From the NCBI GenBank assembly GCA_016841825.1, contig JAENYK010000001.1, forward strand, positions 496,001 through 560,000: a stretch of DNA of 64,000 nt, given 5' to 3'. Below, piece by piece: positions 52,076 through 60,592 of the stretch; position 1 is the stretch's first letter, and the number at the start of each line of letters is the position of its first letter. Origin of the DNA: Halothermothrix sp. Lineage in GTDB: Bacteria > Bacillota > Halanaerobiia > DY22613. A program made the translations under genes and the position numbers. Under the pieces are notes generated by a model. The model did not search any database. It had not been told where the DNA came from and was given only the letters and a program-made list of their open reading frames with translations.

Positions 52076-53746
52076 CTAAAATGTGTCAAATTTAGTTTTC
52101 CCTAACTCATTAGATATATTATTGATATATATCAACATTTTTCTAAAAGAATCTATAATTGGTTCATTATAGCTTAAATAATTGTGATTAAAGGTTGCTT
52201 TAATACCTTCGAAGCTTGTTTCACTCCAACCATCCTCAGCCAAATCTAAAATCTGCATGAAAAAATTATATATCTCATCCCTAGCAGCAGCTAAATATCT
52301 ATCTACTTTATCTTCAAAAGGTATAATTGTTTCATTTATCTCTTTAAATTTTCCAAGATATTTCCGTTCAAGTTTTCGCAATATAATATTTTTTTTATAT
52401 TCAATATAATTTATCATATTAGATAAATACTGAAGTTTTACGTTATTTAGAGTTAATATTTTTTCATAAATCGTTTGTACCTTCGAATCACAAAAATCAT
52501 AATGATAAACCTTATAATGTTGATAACCTTCCCGTACCAATCCATCTGTTATTACCTGTCTAGTTAGATTAGAACCAGGGTAAAGTGCAACCTTAGAAAA
52601 CAAATGTATTATTTTAAAAAAATTAATATTTTTAAGGAAAATTGCATTATTTCTTAATTCATTTACAGTTGAGTATGGGTGATAAGTAACAAACCCTGAT
52701 GGAGTAACATCTATCCTCAGCTCACGTAAAAAATTAATTGCTTCATAACTTTGATTTAATTTAATGCCTTTTTTATAGACCTCCAAACCTGAAGTACTTC
52801 CAGCCTCCAAACCCATCTCTACCTGCACTAATCCAATCTCGCGAAGAGTTTTTACTAATTTTTGATTATCCATAATTGAATCTACTCGTGTCAAAATATA
52901 GAAGAAGCACTCTATGTTTCTTTGTTCCATTTCACTAATAAAATTCTGAACCCAATCTATCCCTCTTGGCGATGAATTAATAAAATTTAAATCACATAGA
53001 TTTATTGTATCGTGAATATTTTTGTTTTTCCCATATCTATTAATTAAATATTCAATTTCATCAACAATTTTTTTAGGAGAACGACACCTCCATTTACTTC
53101 CTCCACCTAAAGAAAAAAAACTATTAGCATTGCAAAAACTACAAGTACCTAAACAACCTCTCGAGCAAAGGACATTTAATGTTGCTTTAATATTATTTTG
53201 TATTCCTTTTTCTAAACTAATATGAACTGGTTCTTTAATAGAATCTATATCTACGATGGCTTCTCTATCGGGATTTTTAATAATTGAATCGCCTGAACGA
53301 TAATAAACCCCCTTTACTAAGATGGGTTCTATAGATTTTTCAATATTGTTCACTAATTCAACAATTGTCTGCTCTCCTTCTCCTCTTACAACTGCATAGA
53401 TTTCTGGTGAATCTTTTAAAATCTTTTCAGCAGCAAATGTAGCATGTTCTCCTCCAAAAATTAATTTTATAGATGTGTCATAGTAATATAATGCCTTAGC
53501 AATAGATAATGCAGATGAAAAATTCGAATAAACTGCTGATAATCCAATAATATCATATTTCCCTTTTTTCAATTTTTCGACCACCACTTTATCTTCCAAA
53601 CCTAACATATGAGCATCAATGATATGAACATCGTGGGAAGCTTCTTTTAAAGCTCCTCCGATATAAGCTAAACCTAAGTGTTCATCCCCAGTATAAAATC
53701 CCAAAGATAGTTCCTCTATTTTAGGATAGACCAATGCTACCTTCAT
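52076..53746 (-). CDS. B12-binding-type radical SAM protein (second of a pair)
   Basis: This 556-residue protein has an N-terminal cobalamin-binding-like Rossmann domain: LGLAYIGGALKEASHDVHII, DAHMLGLE (a DxHxxG motif) and KLIFGGEHATFAAEKIL. The radical SAM core has VLCSRGCLGTCSFCNANSFF (CxxxCxxC) and VQVEMGLEAGSTSGLEVYKK. The C-terminal ~180 residues are helical, rich in Lys/Ile and unlike known domains. AAAGGGG precedes the ATG. It is the last gene of the peptide-rSAM-MFS-rSAM locus and is paralogous to 55009-56550. It likely methylates or otherwise modifies an unactivated carbon; the substrate may be the upstream 28-residue peptide. Confidence 0.85.
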   Translation of the reverse strand: MKVALVYPKIEELSLGFYTGDEHLGLAYIGGALKEASHDVHIIDAHMLGLEDKVVVEKLKKGKYDIIGLSAVYSNFSSALSIAKALYYYDTSIKLIFGGEHATFAAEKILKDSPEIYAVVRGEGEQTIVELVNNIEKSIEPILVKGVYYRSGDSIIKNPDREAIVDIDSIKEPVHISLEKGIQNNIKATLNVLCSRGCLGTCSFCNANSFFSLGGGSKWRCRSPKKIVDEIEYLINRYGKNKNIHDTINLCDLNFINSSPRGIDWVQNFISEMEQRNIECFFYILTRVDSIMDNQKLVKTLREIGLVQVEMGLEAGSTSGLEVYKKGIKLNQSYEAINFLRELRIDVTPSGFVTYHPYSTVNELRNNAIFLKNINFFKIIHLFSKVALYPGSNLTRQVITDGLVREGYQHYKVYHYDFCDSKVQTIYEKILTLNNVKLQYLSNMINYIEYKKNIILRKLERKYLGKFKEINETIIPFEDKVDRYLAAARDEIYNFFMQILDLAEDGWSETSFEGIKATFNHNYLSYNEPIIDSFRKMLIYINNISNELGKTKFDTF

Positions 53747-53772
53747 AAATTATCAACCCCTTTAAATTCAAC

Positions 53773-54969
53773 TTAATGATTATATTTTATACTAATTAAT
53801 AAAATTGCTGCCAATGCAATAAAAACAGAACCAGCAATCAAAAATATTAAATTATAATAATTTAAGCCTATTAATATTCCTCCAAGATAGGTGCTCAAGG
53901 AATCTCCAAGATTAAAACTTGTATTCATAAAACCTGAAGATGTCCCATGGTTTTCTGGCTCAATGTTTTCAAAGATATAATTTTGAAAAAGTGGATTTAC
54001 CAAATTCATTAATCCACTGATTAATACTATTAAAACTATATGTAGTAATGTTAAATTCCATACTATCATCAAAGCGTAAGCAACTGCAATAATAAAAAAT
54101 CCTACTACAATTATTTTCTCTAGAGAAAACTTCTTTACCAACAAAGAACCAGAAAAAGCCATAATTGCAGAAAAAATTTGAATCATTGACATTAATACAC
54201 CAATATATAAAGCGTTTATCATCAACCTTTTTGCAAAATATAAATTTACATAAGGGGACAAAATAACGGTAAAACCTAATAAAAAAAATGTCAAAATTAA
54301 AAAAGAATAAACCATTATATTTTCTTTTTTAAATAAATCCATATACCAACTTTGGTCCATTTCTCTCTTCTTTTTAGTTTTCTTGCCAAAAACATATTCT
54401 TTCTCCTCAATATAGAACAGAGGTATAACTGAGATAATATAAAATAGTCCAGCAAAAATTAAACCTGTCCTATATATTTGACTGACCAGATTAATCCTAG
54501 CTAAATAGCCACCTAGAATTGAACCTAAAGTTAAAGAAGCTAAACCAATTGCTTTTGCAGTACTAAATAGAGCTGATCTCTGCTCATTTGCACCATACTG
54601 CATTAAAAATGGCCCAGATATACACATCAAAGCGGAAAAACTCAATCCATATAGTATTGCTAAACAAATTAATCCTACTTGATCTACAACGAAACTTTCT
54701 AAAAGAAAAGTCATTCCAGCCAACAACCCAGAGATTATTAAAATTTTTTTCTTTGAAAATCTGTCTATCAAAACACCTACAGGAATACTTCCGGCCGCCA
54801 TAGCTAAATTTCCAACAGCCAGAAAAAGACCTAAGAATTTTTCCGAGATACCCACATTTATTATGTATAGGTTAAATAAAACAAGAAATATTCCTAAAGC
54901 AATATTCATTAAAATCTTTGAAAAAAAATAAAAATTGATATTACGATTAAAATTAAGTATTTTAAACAT
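53773..54969 (-). CDS. MFS transporter between two radical SAM genes
   Basis: This 398-residue protein has 12 hydrophobic segments. The loop GVLIDRFSKKKILI is the MFS A-motif (GxLaDrxGrkk-type); LQSxY-like FQNYIFENIEPENHGTSSGF lies in the C-terminal half. AAGGAG precedes the ATG. Its tight location between two radical SAM genes (26 and 39 bp) suggests that it exports the pathway product or gives self-protection. Confidence 0.88.
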   Translation of the reverse strand: MFKILNFNRNINFYFFSKILMNIALGIFLVLFNLYIINVGISEKFLGLFLAVGNLAMAAGSIPVGVLIDRFSKKKILIISGLLAGMTFLLESFVVDQVGLICLAILYGLSFSALMCISGPFLMQYGANEQRSALFSTAKAIGLASLTLGSILGGYLARINLVSQIYRTGLIFAGLFYIISVIPLFYIEEKEYVFGKKTKKKREMDQSWYMDLFKKENIMVYSFLILTFFLLGFTVILSPYVNLYFAKRLMINALYIGVLMSMIQIFSAIMAFSGSLLVKKFSLEKIIVVGFFIIAVAYALMIVWNLTLLHIVLIVLISGLMNLVNPLFQNYIFENIEPENHGTSSGFMNTSFNLGDSLSTYLGGILIGLNYYNLIFLIAGSVFIALAAILLISIKYNH

Positions 54970-55008
54970 CCATCTTGTCTCCTTTTCAAAATATTAAATT
55001 ATACTATC

Positions 55009-56550
55009 CTATTGATCTAGCTGTCGAAAGACATCTCTTATTTTATTAATAAATATTTCTCTTTGTATACATAAAGTCGAAAGTTTGTTTTTATCGACTT
55101 TATCAATAACTTGAATTGCATAATCATACGTAGCTTTGTTGATAACTCTAAAGCTAAGATTAAATCTTTGCTTATAAGTTTCTAGTACTAAAAGCTTATT
55201 ACTTTCAATCTCTTTACTCTTTGTTTTAAAATATTTATTAATACCAGAAACAAAACCTAGATATTTTTGAACAACAGGTTCCGCTACTATTTTCATATAT
55301 TCTTCATAAATTATCCCAACTTTTTTATCAACGAATTTATATCCATTTGGATATGGATTAAGAATGTTTATGTTTCCATCCTTAATTAATCTATGCTCCA
55401 TCATACTTCCTGGAAAAATTTCCAATTTTTGACTTAGTCTACCTAATAGATTTTGTCCAAGGTCATAATAAAATTTCAAATTTTCTTTTAACTCTGAAAT
55501 TACTATATATGGATTAAACAAAATAAAACCACATGTCGGATCAATCAAATCGTGTTTCGTTAATAATTTATAGATATCATAGTTTTGCTTAACACTAACT
55601 TTCTTGTTATAAATTTCAAGAGTAGTTTCAGTTCCACTTTCCAATCCAATAAAGACATCAATTAGTCCTGCTTTTTTCAATAAAACAATGATTTCTTCAT
55701 CCGCTAATGTTAAACTGTTAGCACGCAAGTTTATTTTGAAATTAATCTGTAATTTTCTTCTTAATACTTCAGTTGCGAAATCCCGAGCTCTTTCTTTACT
55801 TTCGAAAGTTGGTATAATGAAAATATCATCATTAAAGTTAAAATAACTTAAATTGTAATTATTAATAATTAACTCAATTTCTTCAATAATACTTTTAACA
55901 GTTCTACTTCTCCAACGAGGATTAAACATTGGAGTACTGCAGAATGAACATTTACCAATACACCCTCTACTTGATGAAATACATGCAATTGCAAATGAAT
56001 GCTTTTTTAATTGTTCTTCAAGAACATCTCTCGCTGGGAAGGGCAAATTATTAATATCTGGCATTGATCTAGCTTTATTTTTAATAATTCTATCTTTTTC
56101 TTTAATCCACATACCTTTACACCCTATTAAAGTTTGATTTGATGAAAGACAATTAAGAAGTTCTACCAACGTTTCTTCTCCTTCACCACGGCAAACAAAA
56201 TCTATTACATCTATTTGAAGTAATTTTTCCGCTAAAAAGTGGGCATGATGACCTCCCAATAAAACTCGAATATTTGGATTGGAGACTTTTAATTTTTTTG
56301 CCATAGAAATTACTTTATCAATTATTGAATAAGTTGTAGTAAAACCAACTACATTCGGTCTAAAGTCTTTAACTTTAGTAAAAATTGCATCTATGGATAA
56401 ATTTTGTGCATCCCCATCTAACAATAAAGTTTCATAACCAGCTTTTCTTGCACTTGCAGCAAGATAAGCTAATCCAATATGCTCACTATAATGAATGTCA
56501 TATGTCTCATCTTCCGGCATATTTAATAAAGCAAGTCTCATCTTTTGCAT
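55009..56550 (-). CDS. B12-binding-type radical SAM protein (first of a pair)
   Basis: This 513-residue protein has a B12-binding-like N-terminus (IGLAYLAASARKAGYETLLL, DGDAQNLS where the DxHxxG His is absent, VLLGGHHAHFLAEKLL) and a radical SAM core with ISSSRGCIGKCSFCSTPMFN (CxxxCxxC) and VFIGLESGTETTLEIYNKKV. A helical C-terminal region of about 150 residues follows. GGGAGG precedes the ATG. It starts about 70 bp after the 28-residue gene, behind a terminator-like hairpin. It shares layout with 52076-53746 but is only moderately similar by eye. Confidence 0.85.
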   Translation of the reverse strand: MQKMRLALLNMPEDETYDIHYSEHIGLAYLAASARKAGYETLLLDGDAQNLSIDAIFTKVKDFRPNVVGFTTTYSIIDKVISMAKKLKVSNPNIRVLLGGHHAHFLAEKLLQIDVIDFVCRGEGEETLVELLNCLSSNQTLIGCKGMWIKEKDRIIKNKARSMPDINNLPFPARDVLEEQLKKHSFAIACISSSRGCIGKCSFCSTPMFNPRWRSRTVKSIIEEIELIINNYNLSYFNFNDDIFIIPTFESKERARDFATEVLRRKLQINFKINLRANSLTLADEEIIVLLKKAGLIDVFIGLESGTETTLEIYNKKVSVKQNYDIYKLLTKHDLIDPTCGFILFNPYIVISELKENLKFYYDLGQNLLGRLSQKLEIFPGSMMEHRLIKDGNINILNPYPNGYKFVDKKVGIIYEEYMKIVAEPVVQKYLGFVSGINKYFKTKSKEIESNKLLVLETYKQRFNLSFRVINKATYDYAIQVIDKVDKNKLSTLCIQREIFINKIRDVFRQLDQ

Positions 56551-56571
56551 AGAACCTCCCTAGATAAAACC

Positions 56572-56598
56572 AAAATCTAGGTCGAAACCTAGATTTTT
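56572..56598 (-). terminator. UUCG-capped terminator-like hairpin after the 28-residue gene
   Basis: On the minus strand AAAATCTAGGT-TTCG-ACCTAGATTTT is a perfect 11-bp stem with a UUCG tetraloop, followed by GGTTTTAT. It lies between the peptide gene and the first radical SAM gene. Partial termination here would make peptide mRNA much more abundant than enzyme mRNA. Confidence 0.75.
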
Positions 56599-56618
56599 GA
56601 TCCTTTATTAAGTATAAT

Positions 56619-56705
56619 TTAAAACTTTTCTTCAATTTTTTTAATCAGATCATAAAATTCTTTACAAGTAGTCAAACCATTTAAAGCCTTTGCATTCATC
56701 TTCAT
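56619..56705 (-). CDS. 28-residue peptide, putative precursor of the rSAM-MFS locus
   Basis: GGAGGGG lies 7 nt before an ATG at 56705. The product starts MKMNAKALNGLTTCKEFYDL and ends IKKIEEKF. It has a single Cys, one Tyr and two Phe, and an amphipathic Lys/Glu-rich C-terminal helix. A consensus promoter precedes it, a UUCG hairpin follows, and two B12-type radical SAM genes and an MFS gene lie downstream in the same direction. This arrangement is that of a RiPP precursor. I recognise no known precursor family. Confidence 0.7.
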   Translation of the reverse strand: MKMNAKALNGLTTCKEFYDLIKKIEEKF

Positions 56706-56748
56706 TTAAATTCCCCTCCTCTTCTTCAAAAAAGTAAGTATTTTCTTT

Positions 56749-56777
56749 ATTATAATATTATTTGTATAATATGTCAA
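56749..56777 (-). promoter_or_regulatory. Consensus promoter of the peptide-rSAM locus
   Basis: TTGACA (56772-56777) and TATAAT (56749-56754) are separated by exactly 17 bp, a perfect sigma-A promoter. The spacer contains the inverted repeat ATATTAT-ACAA-ATAATAT, a possible operator. The predicted transcript start is about 37 nt before the peptide ATG. Confidence 0.85.
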
Positions 56778-56984
56778 GCATTCAATTATAATTATTTTCT
56801 GTTTTTAAATATTATCATAAGATCAAGTTTGACAGTTAATAGTTAAAAATCACTGTTTGAAAAGCTAAGAACCTTGATTTTACCTAATTCTTATTTTAAA
56901 AAAGCAAAATGTTTATAGCTACAATAATTTTGAATTTTTACTAATAAATCCATAAAATTAATTTTCTCATAACCCCTACCAAAA

Positions 56985-57110
56985 CCTATAAACACGTGTA
57001 CCTTTCAAAAACAGATTGATTCAAGCTAACCCTACCCTCCCTGACAGAATACTTCTTATTTTCCACACTCCACACCAATACCATAACACCAATCATTCCT
57101 AAAATACTGG
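56985..57110 (-). repeat. Partial direct copy of the 61.8-kb ABC permease 3' end
   Basis: The minus strand reads LGMIGVMVLVWSVENKKYSV, matching VGMVGVMVLVWSVGNKKYSA at the end of the permease gene 61856-62650. The non-coding flank is shared as well (AAACACGTGTACCTTTCAAA here, AAACACGTATCCTTTTCAAA near 61815). The copy is in direct orientation 4.8 kb away and carries substitutions and indels. Confidence 0.8.
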
Positions 57111-57316
57111 ATAAAGTATATCAGAAAAAGTGTTTCAACTAACTATGGAAAGAACCCATTTGACGCTTACAGAACAATCCAGGATAGACTACACAATTTT
57201 AGATTACACTTGTCCACATTTGAACTTTTTGACCTCAAAGTTTCTTTTTTCGTGCAAAAAACATTGCTTTTAGAGAAGTATTTCATTTTTTCTATCCAAA
57301 AATTGAATTATGAAAT

Positions 57317-57456
57317 TTACTTACCTGATAACACAACGCCAATCAAACACTTCATAGCAAGTAGTGTTAGAAGACCTGGACCTACATTAATCATTATTAT
57401 CAAAATCATTCCGAAATCTGTATATGGCTTAAAATATTTGCATAGCTTTTAATCAT
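57317..57456 (-). pseudogene. Small hydrophobic protein downstream of the ABC permease, frameshifted
   Basis: ATG at 57456 behind GAAGG overlaps the shifted permease end. After one frameshift the frame reads LCKYFKPYTDFGMILIIMIN and VGPGLLTLLAMKCLIGVVLS, then GK and stop. It would be a roughly 46-residue single-span membrane protein. The family is unknown; its position suggests an accessory or immunity peptide of the ABC system. Confidence 0.45.
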
Positions 57457-57528
57457 TGATGACCTTCTCTCTCCGTGTAAATACTTTCTTTTTCACCAGC
57501 AAACAAGTTAGAACTATACCAGATATAA

Positions 57529-58923
57529 CTAATAAAGATACTTTTCCTGTAAAATTTTAGAACTAAATGGGCTATATGTAAGAATTACAAAAGGATTAAC
57601 CATATATGGCAATACCTTTCTTACTGAATACAATATAAACCATACACTGATTGATATTAAAATACCAATATTTTCATTTTTTATAAAAGTAATTAATAAC
57701 AAATTTAGTGACACCATAAGCAATAAATTCGGTACAGTTGCTAAAATCACTCTCTGCGTCTGAAAACTGTCAAGTTTAAATAAAATTATTACTAAAACCG
57801 TATAAAAAACAACAGTGAACAAACAAACTGCAATAAAAATAATACTTCGATAACTAAATTGTTTGCTCCTGGCCTTTGGAATTATTTTGACCATACTCTC
57901 AATGTTTACATCCCGTTCAACTGCTGTAATGCTTCTAACTAAAGGTATTATAGTTATAGGAAAGATAAACTCTGACACTGCTAAAATCACTGGGTAAAAA
58001 GACTCAAGATTGCCAGCTTTTGAAAGGGCAACGACAGCCACAAAAAAAATTACTGCCGAAGGAACTAAAAAAATACTAAATATCCTAAAATTATAAGCTA
58101 TCTTATATTCGTAGCGAGCCATGCTTCGCGCTCGACCTCGACTGCGGTCAGTATGATAGTTAAATTTCAACCCAACTTTTTTGCCAATCCGCAAGTTATC
58201 ATAAATTTTAGCTGAGCTAATTGCTAATATAATACTGCTAATCAAGAAACCAATTATTTTTAGGATATTGATTGGATTCGTTAAGGCATCAAAGACAGTC
58301 AATGGTACATATATCTTAACAATATAATTAATAAATACTGCTAAAATGAACCACATAAAAATGCTAAATGTATAGTATAATATAAACTTTTTTCCTTCAA
58401 CTAAACTACTAACAAAATAATAAATCAGAACATATAACGCAATATGTGGCAATAACCTGATTATACCTTCGACTAATGAATATCCAAAGATATGGATAAA
58501 TTTAATTTGTAGCATTGGATATTTTACTTTCAATACAATATTACCTATAATAGATCCAAACATACCAAATAACCATAGTGAAAATACTAAATTGCAAATT
58601 CTCGCTAAAATTAAATACATTGAATTAAGGGGAATGATATAACTTAACTCTTTAACATTTTCATGTGAGTTAAGATATCCATAAATAATAAATATTGAAA
58701 AGAGAACTGATAATATAGAACAGTCTAGTACTGAACGTCGAACCCATTCTAAATCAGCAGATAATATTCCTTTACTCACAATTTCGGTGGTTAAATAAGT
58801 ACCTTTAATTAAAAAACTTCGGCCAGCACCATACACCAGATAAGATATTACAGCAGTGACACATAAATATGGTAATAGATTTTTATAAATTAGCCTGGCT
58901 TCATTTTTGATATTTATCCACAC
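57529..58923 (-). CDS. ABC-2-like multi-span permease, C-terminus frameshifted
   Basis: This 464-residue protein has about ten to twelve hydrophobic segments (LLPYLCVTAVISYLVYGAG, IIGFLISSIILAISSAKIYD and others) and no ATPase motif. It starts with GTG behind GAGGAGG, directly after the ATPase gene. Past SSKIL a one-base change ends the frame at 57529; in the other frame the protein would continue TGKVSLLVISGIVLTCLLVK and KKVFTRREKVIND to a stop at 57449, restoring a final helix and basic tail. The transporter substrate is unknown. Confidence 0.75.
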   Translation of the reverse strand: MWINIKNEARLIYKNLLPYLCVTAVISYLVYGAGRSFLIKGTYLTTEIVSKGILSADLEWVRRSVLDCSILSVLFSIFIIYGYLNSHENVKELSYIIPLNSMYLILARICNLVFSLWLFGMFGSIIGNIVLKVKYPMLQIKFIHIFGYSLVEGIIRLLPHIALYVLIYYFVSSLVEGKKFILYYTFSIFMWFILAVFINYIVKIYVPLTVFDALTNPINILKIIGFLISSIILAISSAKIYDNLRIGKKVGLKFNYHTDRSRGRARSMARYEYKIAYNFRIFSIFLVPSAVIFFVAVVALSKAGNLESFYPVILAVSEFIFPITIIPLVRSITAVERDVNIESMVKIIPKARSKQFSYRSIIFIAVCLFTVVFYTVLVIILFKLDSFQTQRVILATVPNLLLMVSLNLLLITFIKNENIGILISISVWFILYSVRKVLPYMVNPFVILTYSPFSSKILQEKYLY

Positions 58924-59801
58924 CTAAATTACCTCCTCTCCTACCATCTTTAAATATGCTTCTTCCAGATTAGGTATTATTTCGGTAAAGTTTTTACCAG
59001 GCTTATCTTTGGACAAAATCCGTAGATAGTGATGTTCCTTTTCCACAATATTTGAAGTTATTTTGCATTTCTGTGACAAATCCATGTATTGATCCATTGT
59101 CACAGTACCACTCCATACAAAACCTTTAGATTGCTCCAATAAATCTTTAATCGCACCATTAAAAATAATTTGACCTTTTTTTATAATAGCTAAACGACTA
59201 CTAATATTCTCCACATCCGCAACAATATGTGTAGACAAAATAATCGCCCTATCGGTTGCTAAAGAGGATAAAAAGTTTCGAAATCTAATTCTTTCTTCAG
59301 GATCTAAACCTGCTGTAGGCTCATCAACAATAAGTATTTTCGGATCATTTAGTAAAGTAATGGCAATCCTAAACGCTGTCTCATACCACCAGATAAAGTT
59401 GATACTTTAACATACTTTTTTTCTTGTAAACCGACAACGTTCAAAAGCCTTTCAATCAAAGCAGTTCTTCTTTTAAAATCTTGATGCCCCCTGAGCTGAG
59501 CAAAATAATCCAATTCCTCAGCTACTTTCAATGAAGGGTATAATCCGAATTCTTGCGGCAAATAGTTGATAATATGTCTAACCTTTTCAATATTTTGCTT
59601 ACTATCTAAAGATATTCCATCCACCAAAATTTGACCACTCGTTGGTGCAAGTAAGCCAACCAGCATTTTCATCATTGTAGTCTTTCCTGCACCATTTGGT
59701 CCTAATAGAGCAAAAACTCCTGTGCCAATCTCCAGGTTTAAATCTTGAATCGCAGTAACCTGTCCAAATCTTTTTGTTACATTTCTCAAACTAATATTCA
59801 C
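58924..59801 (-). pseudogene. ABC transporter ATP-binding protein with a frameshift
   Basis: The N-terminal ORF (59349-59801) has Walker A LLGPNGAGKTTMMKMLVGLL and signature LSGGMRQRLG, then shifts frame after RLG. The other frame continues IAITLLNDPKILIVDEPTAG (Walker B), LSTHIVADVENISSRLAI (H-loop) and ends at 58924. Loss of a single base at GGAATT, now GGATT, explains it. The joined product of about 292 residues would be an ordinary exporter ATPase for the downstream permease. Either the gene is recently dead or the base was mis-called. Confidence 0.82.
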
Positions 59802-59967
59802 TTAAACCCACCTCTTTTTTAATTGAGTAGATTTTCGAGAACTCGTAACTTAACTAATACCAATAACCTGGTACATTAGCTTCATGGGCTTTACCCCCAC
59901 TTCTCGACAACTTCATACAGCAAAATTAGTAATTACAGTAGTTTGTACCAGTAATTTTACGCATACA
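59802..59967. other. Intergenic stretch upstream of the ABC operon
   Basis: No gene and no convincing promoter elements are visible. Confidence 0.3.
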
Positions 59968-60125
59968 TCACAAAATCTCTCCATATTGCTCAAAATATAT
60001 TTTTTGAATTGTTTCAATCTCATTTTCCAAATTATCATTATATCCTAAACTCCCGTTTTCAATTATAATAATATTATTTGCAATTTCGCTTATAAAATCT
60101 AAATTATGGCTACTAAATTAATATT
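59968..60125 (-). pseudogene. Fragment of another ABC ATPase C-terminus
   Basis: The minus strand reads SSHNLDFISEIANNIIIIEN and then GSLGYNDNLENEIETIQKIY to a TGA at 59968. SSHNLxxIxxIAxxIxIIxxG is the H-loop region of bacteriocin/lantibiotic-type ABC ATPases. The rest of the gene is missing. Confidence 0.55.
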
Positions 60126-60471
60126 TTTAAATTTTACCATATTTGCATACTCTCCTTTCATTTTAACATCTCTCAACTTAATATTTTGATTTTCTATATT
60201 ATCCAAATAATCGTTTCTTACTCCACTTTCAATCAAAGATCTTCATGATAGAATAACACATTTTTATTAATAATACACTAATTTTGATATATGCAAATAT
60301 ATTAAACAAATTTCAGCAAATACCTTTTTATTTGACTAACTTTTTTCATAGTACTAAAATTACACGAATGGCAAGGGAAGCACAACACTGAATGTGTTAA
60401 GTTTCTATAGAGCATTTCATATCTCCCTTCGTCAAAAAATTAAATTTTTTTTTAAATTTGTCTTAAAATTA
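60126..60471. other. AT-rich stretch without a gene
   Basis: I see no coding sequence. It contains only the region leading to the TPR gene promoter. Confidence 0.4.
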
Positions 60472-60500
60472 TTGCTTAGAATCAATTATCATGGTATAAT
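60472..60500 (+). promoter_or_regulatory. Promoter of the TPR-peptide pair
   Basis: TTGCTT (60472-60477) and TATAAT (60495-60500) are separated by 17 bp on the plus strand, about 90 bp before the TPR start codon. Confidence 0.7.
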
Positions 60501-60592
60501 TAAGAAGTATCTAATAAATTGGTTATAATTACATCTTTAGGAATTAATAATAAATGTTAATCATGACTACTTATTAGGGAGGATGTGAGTTA

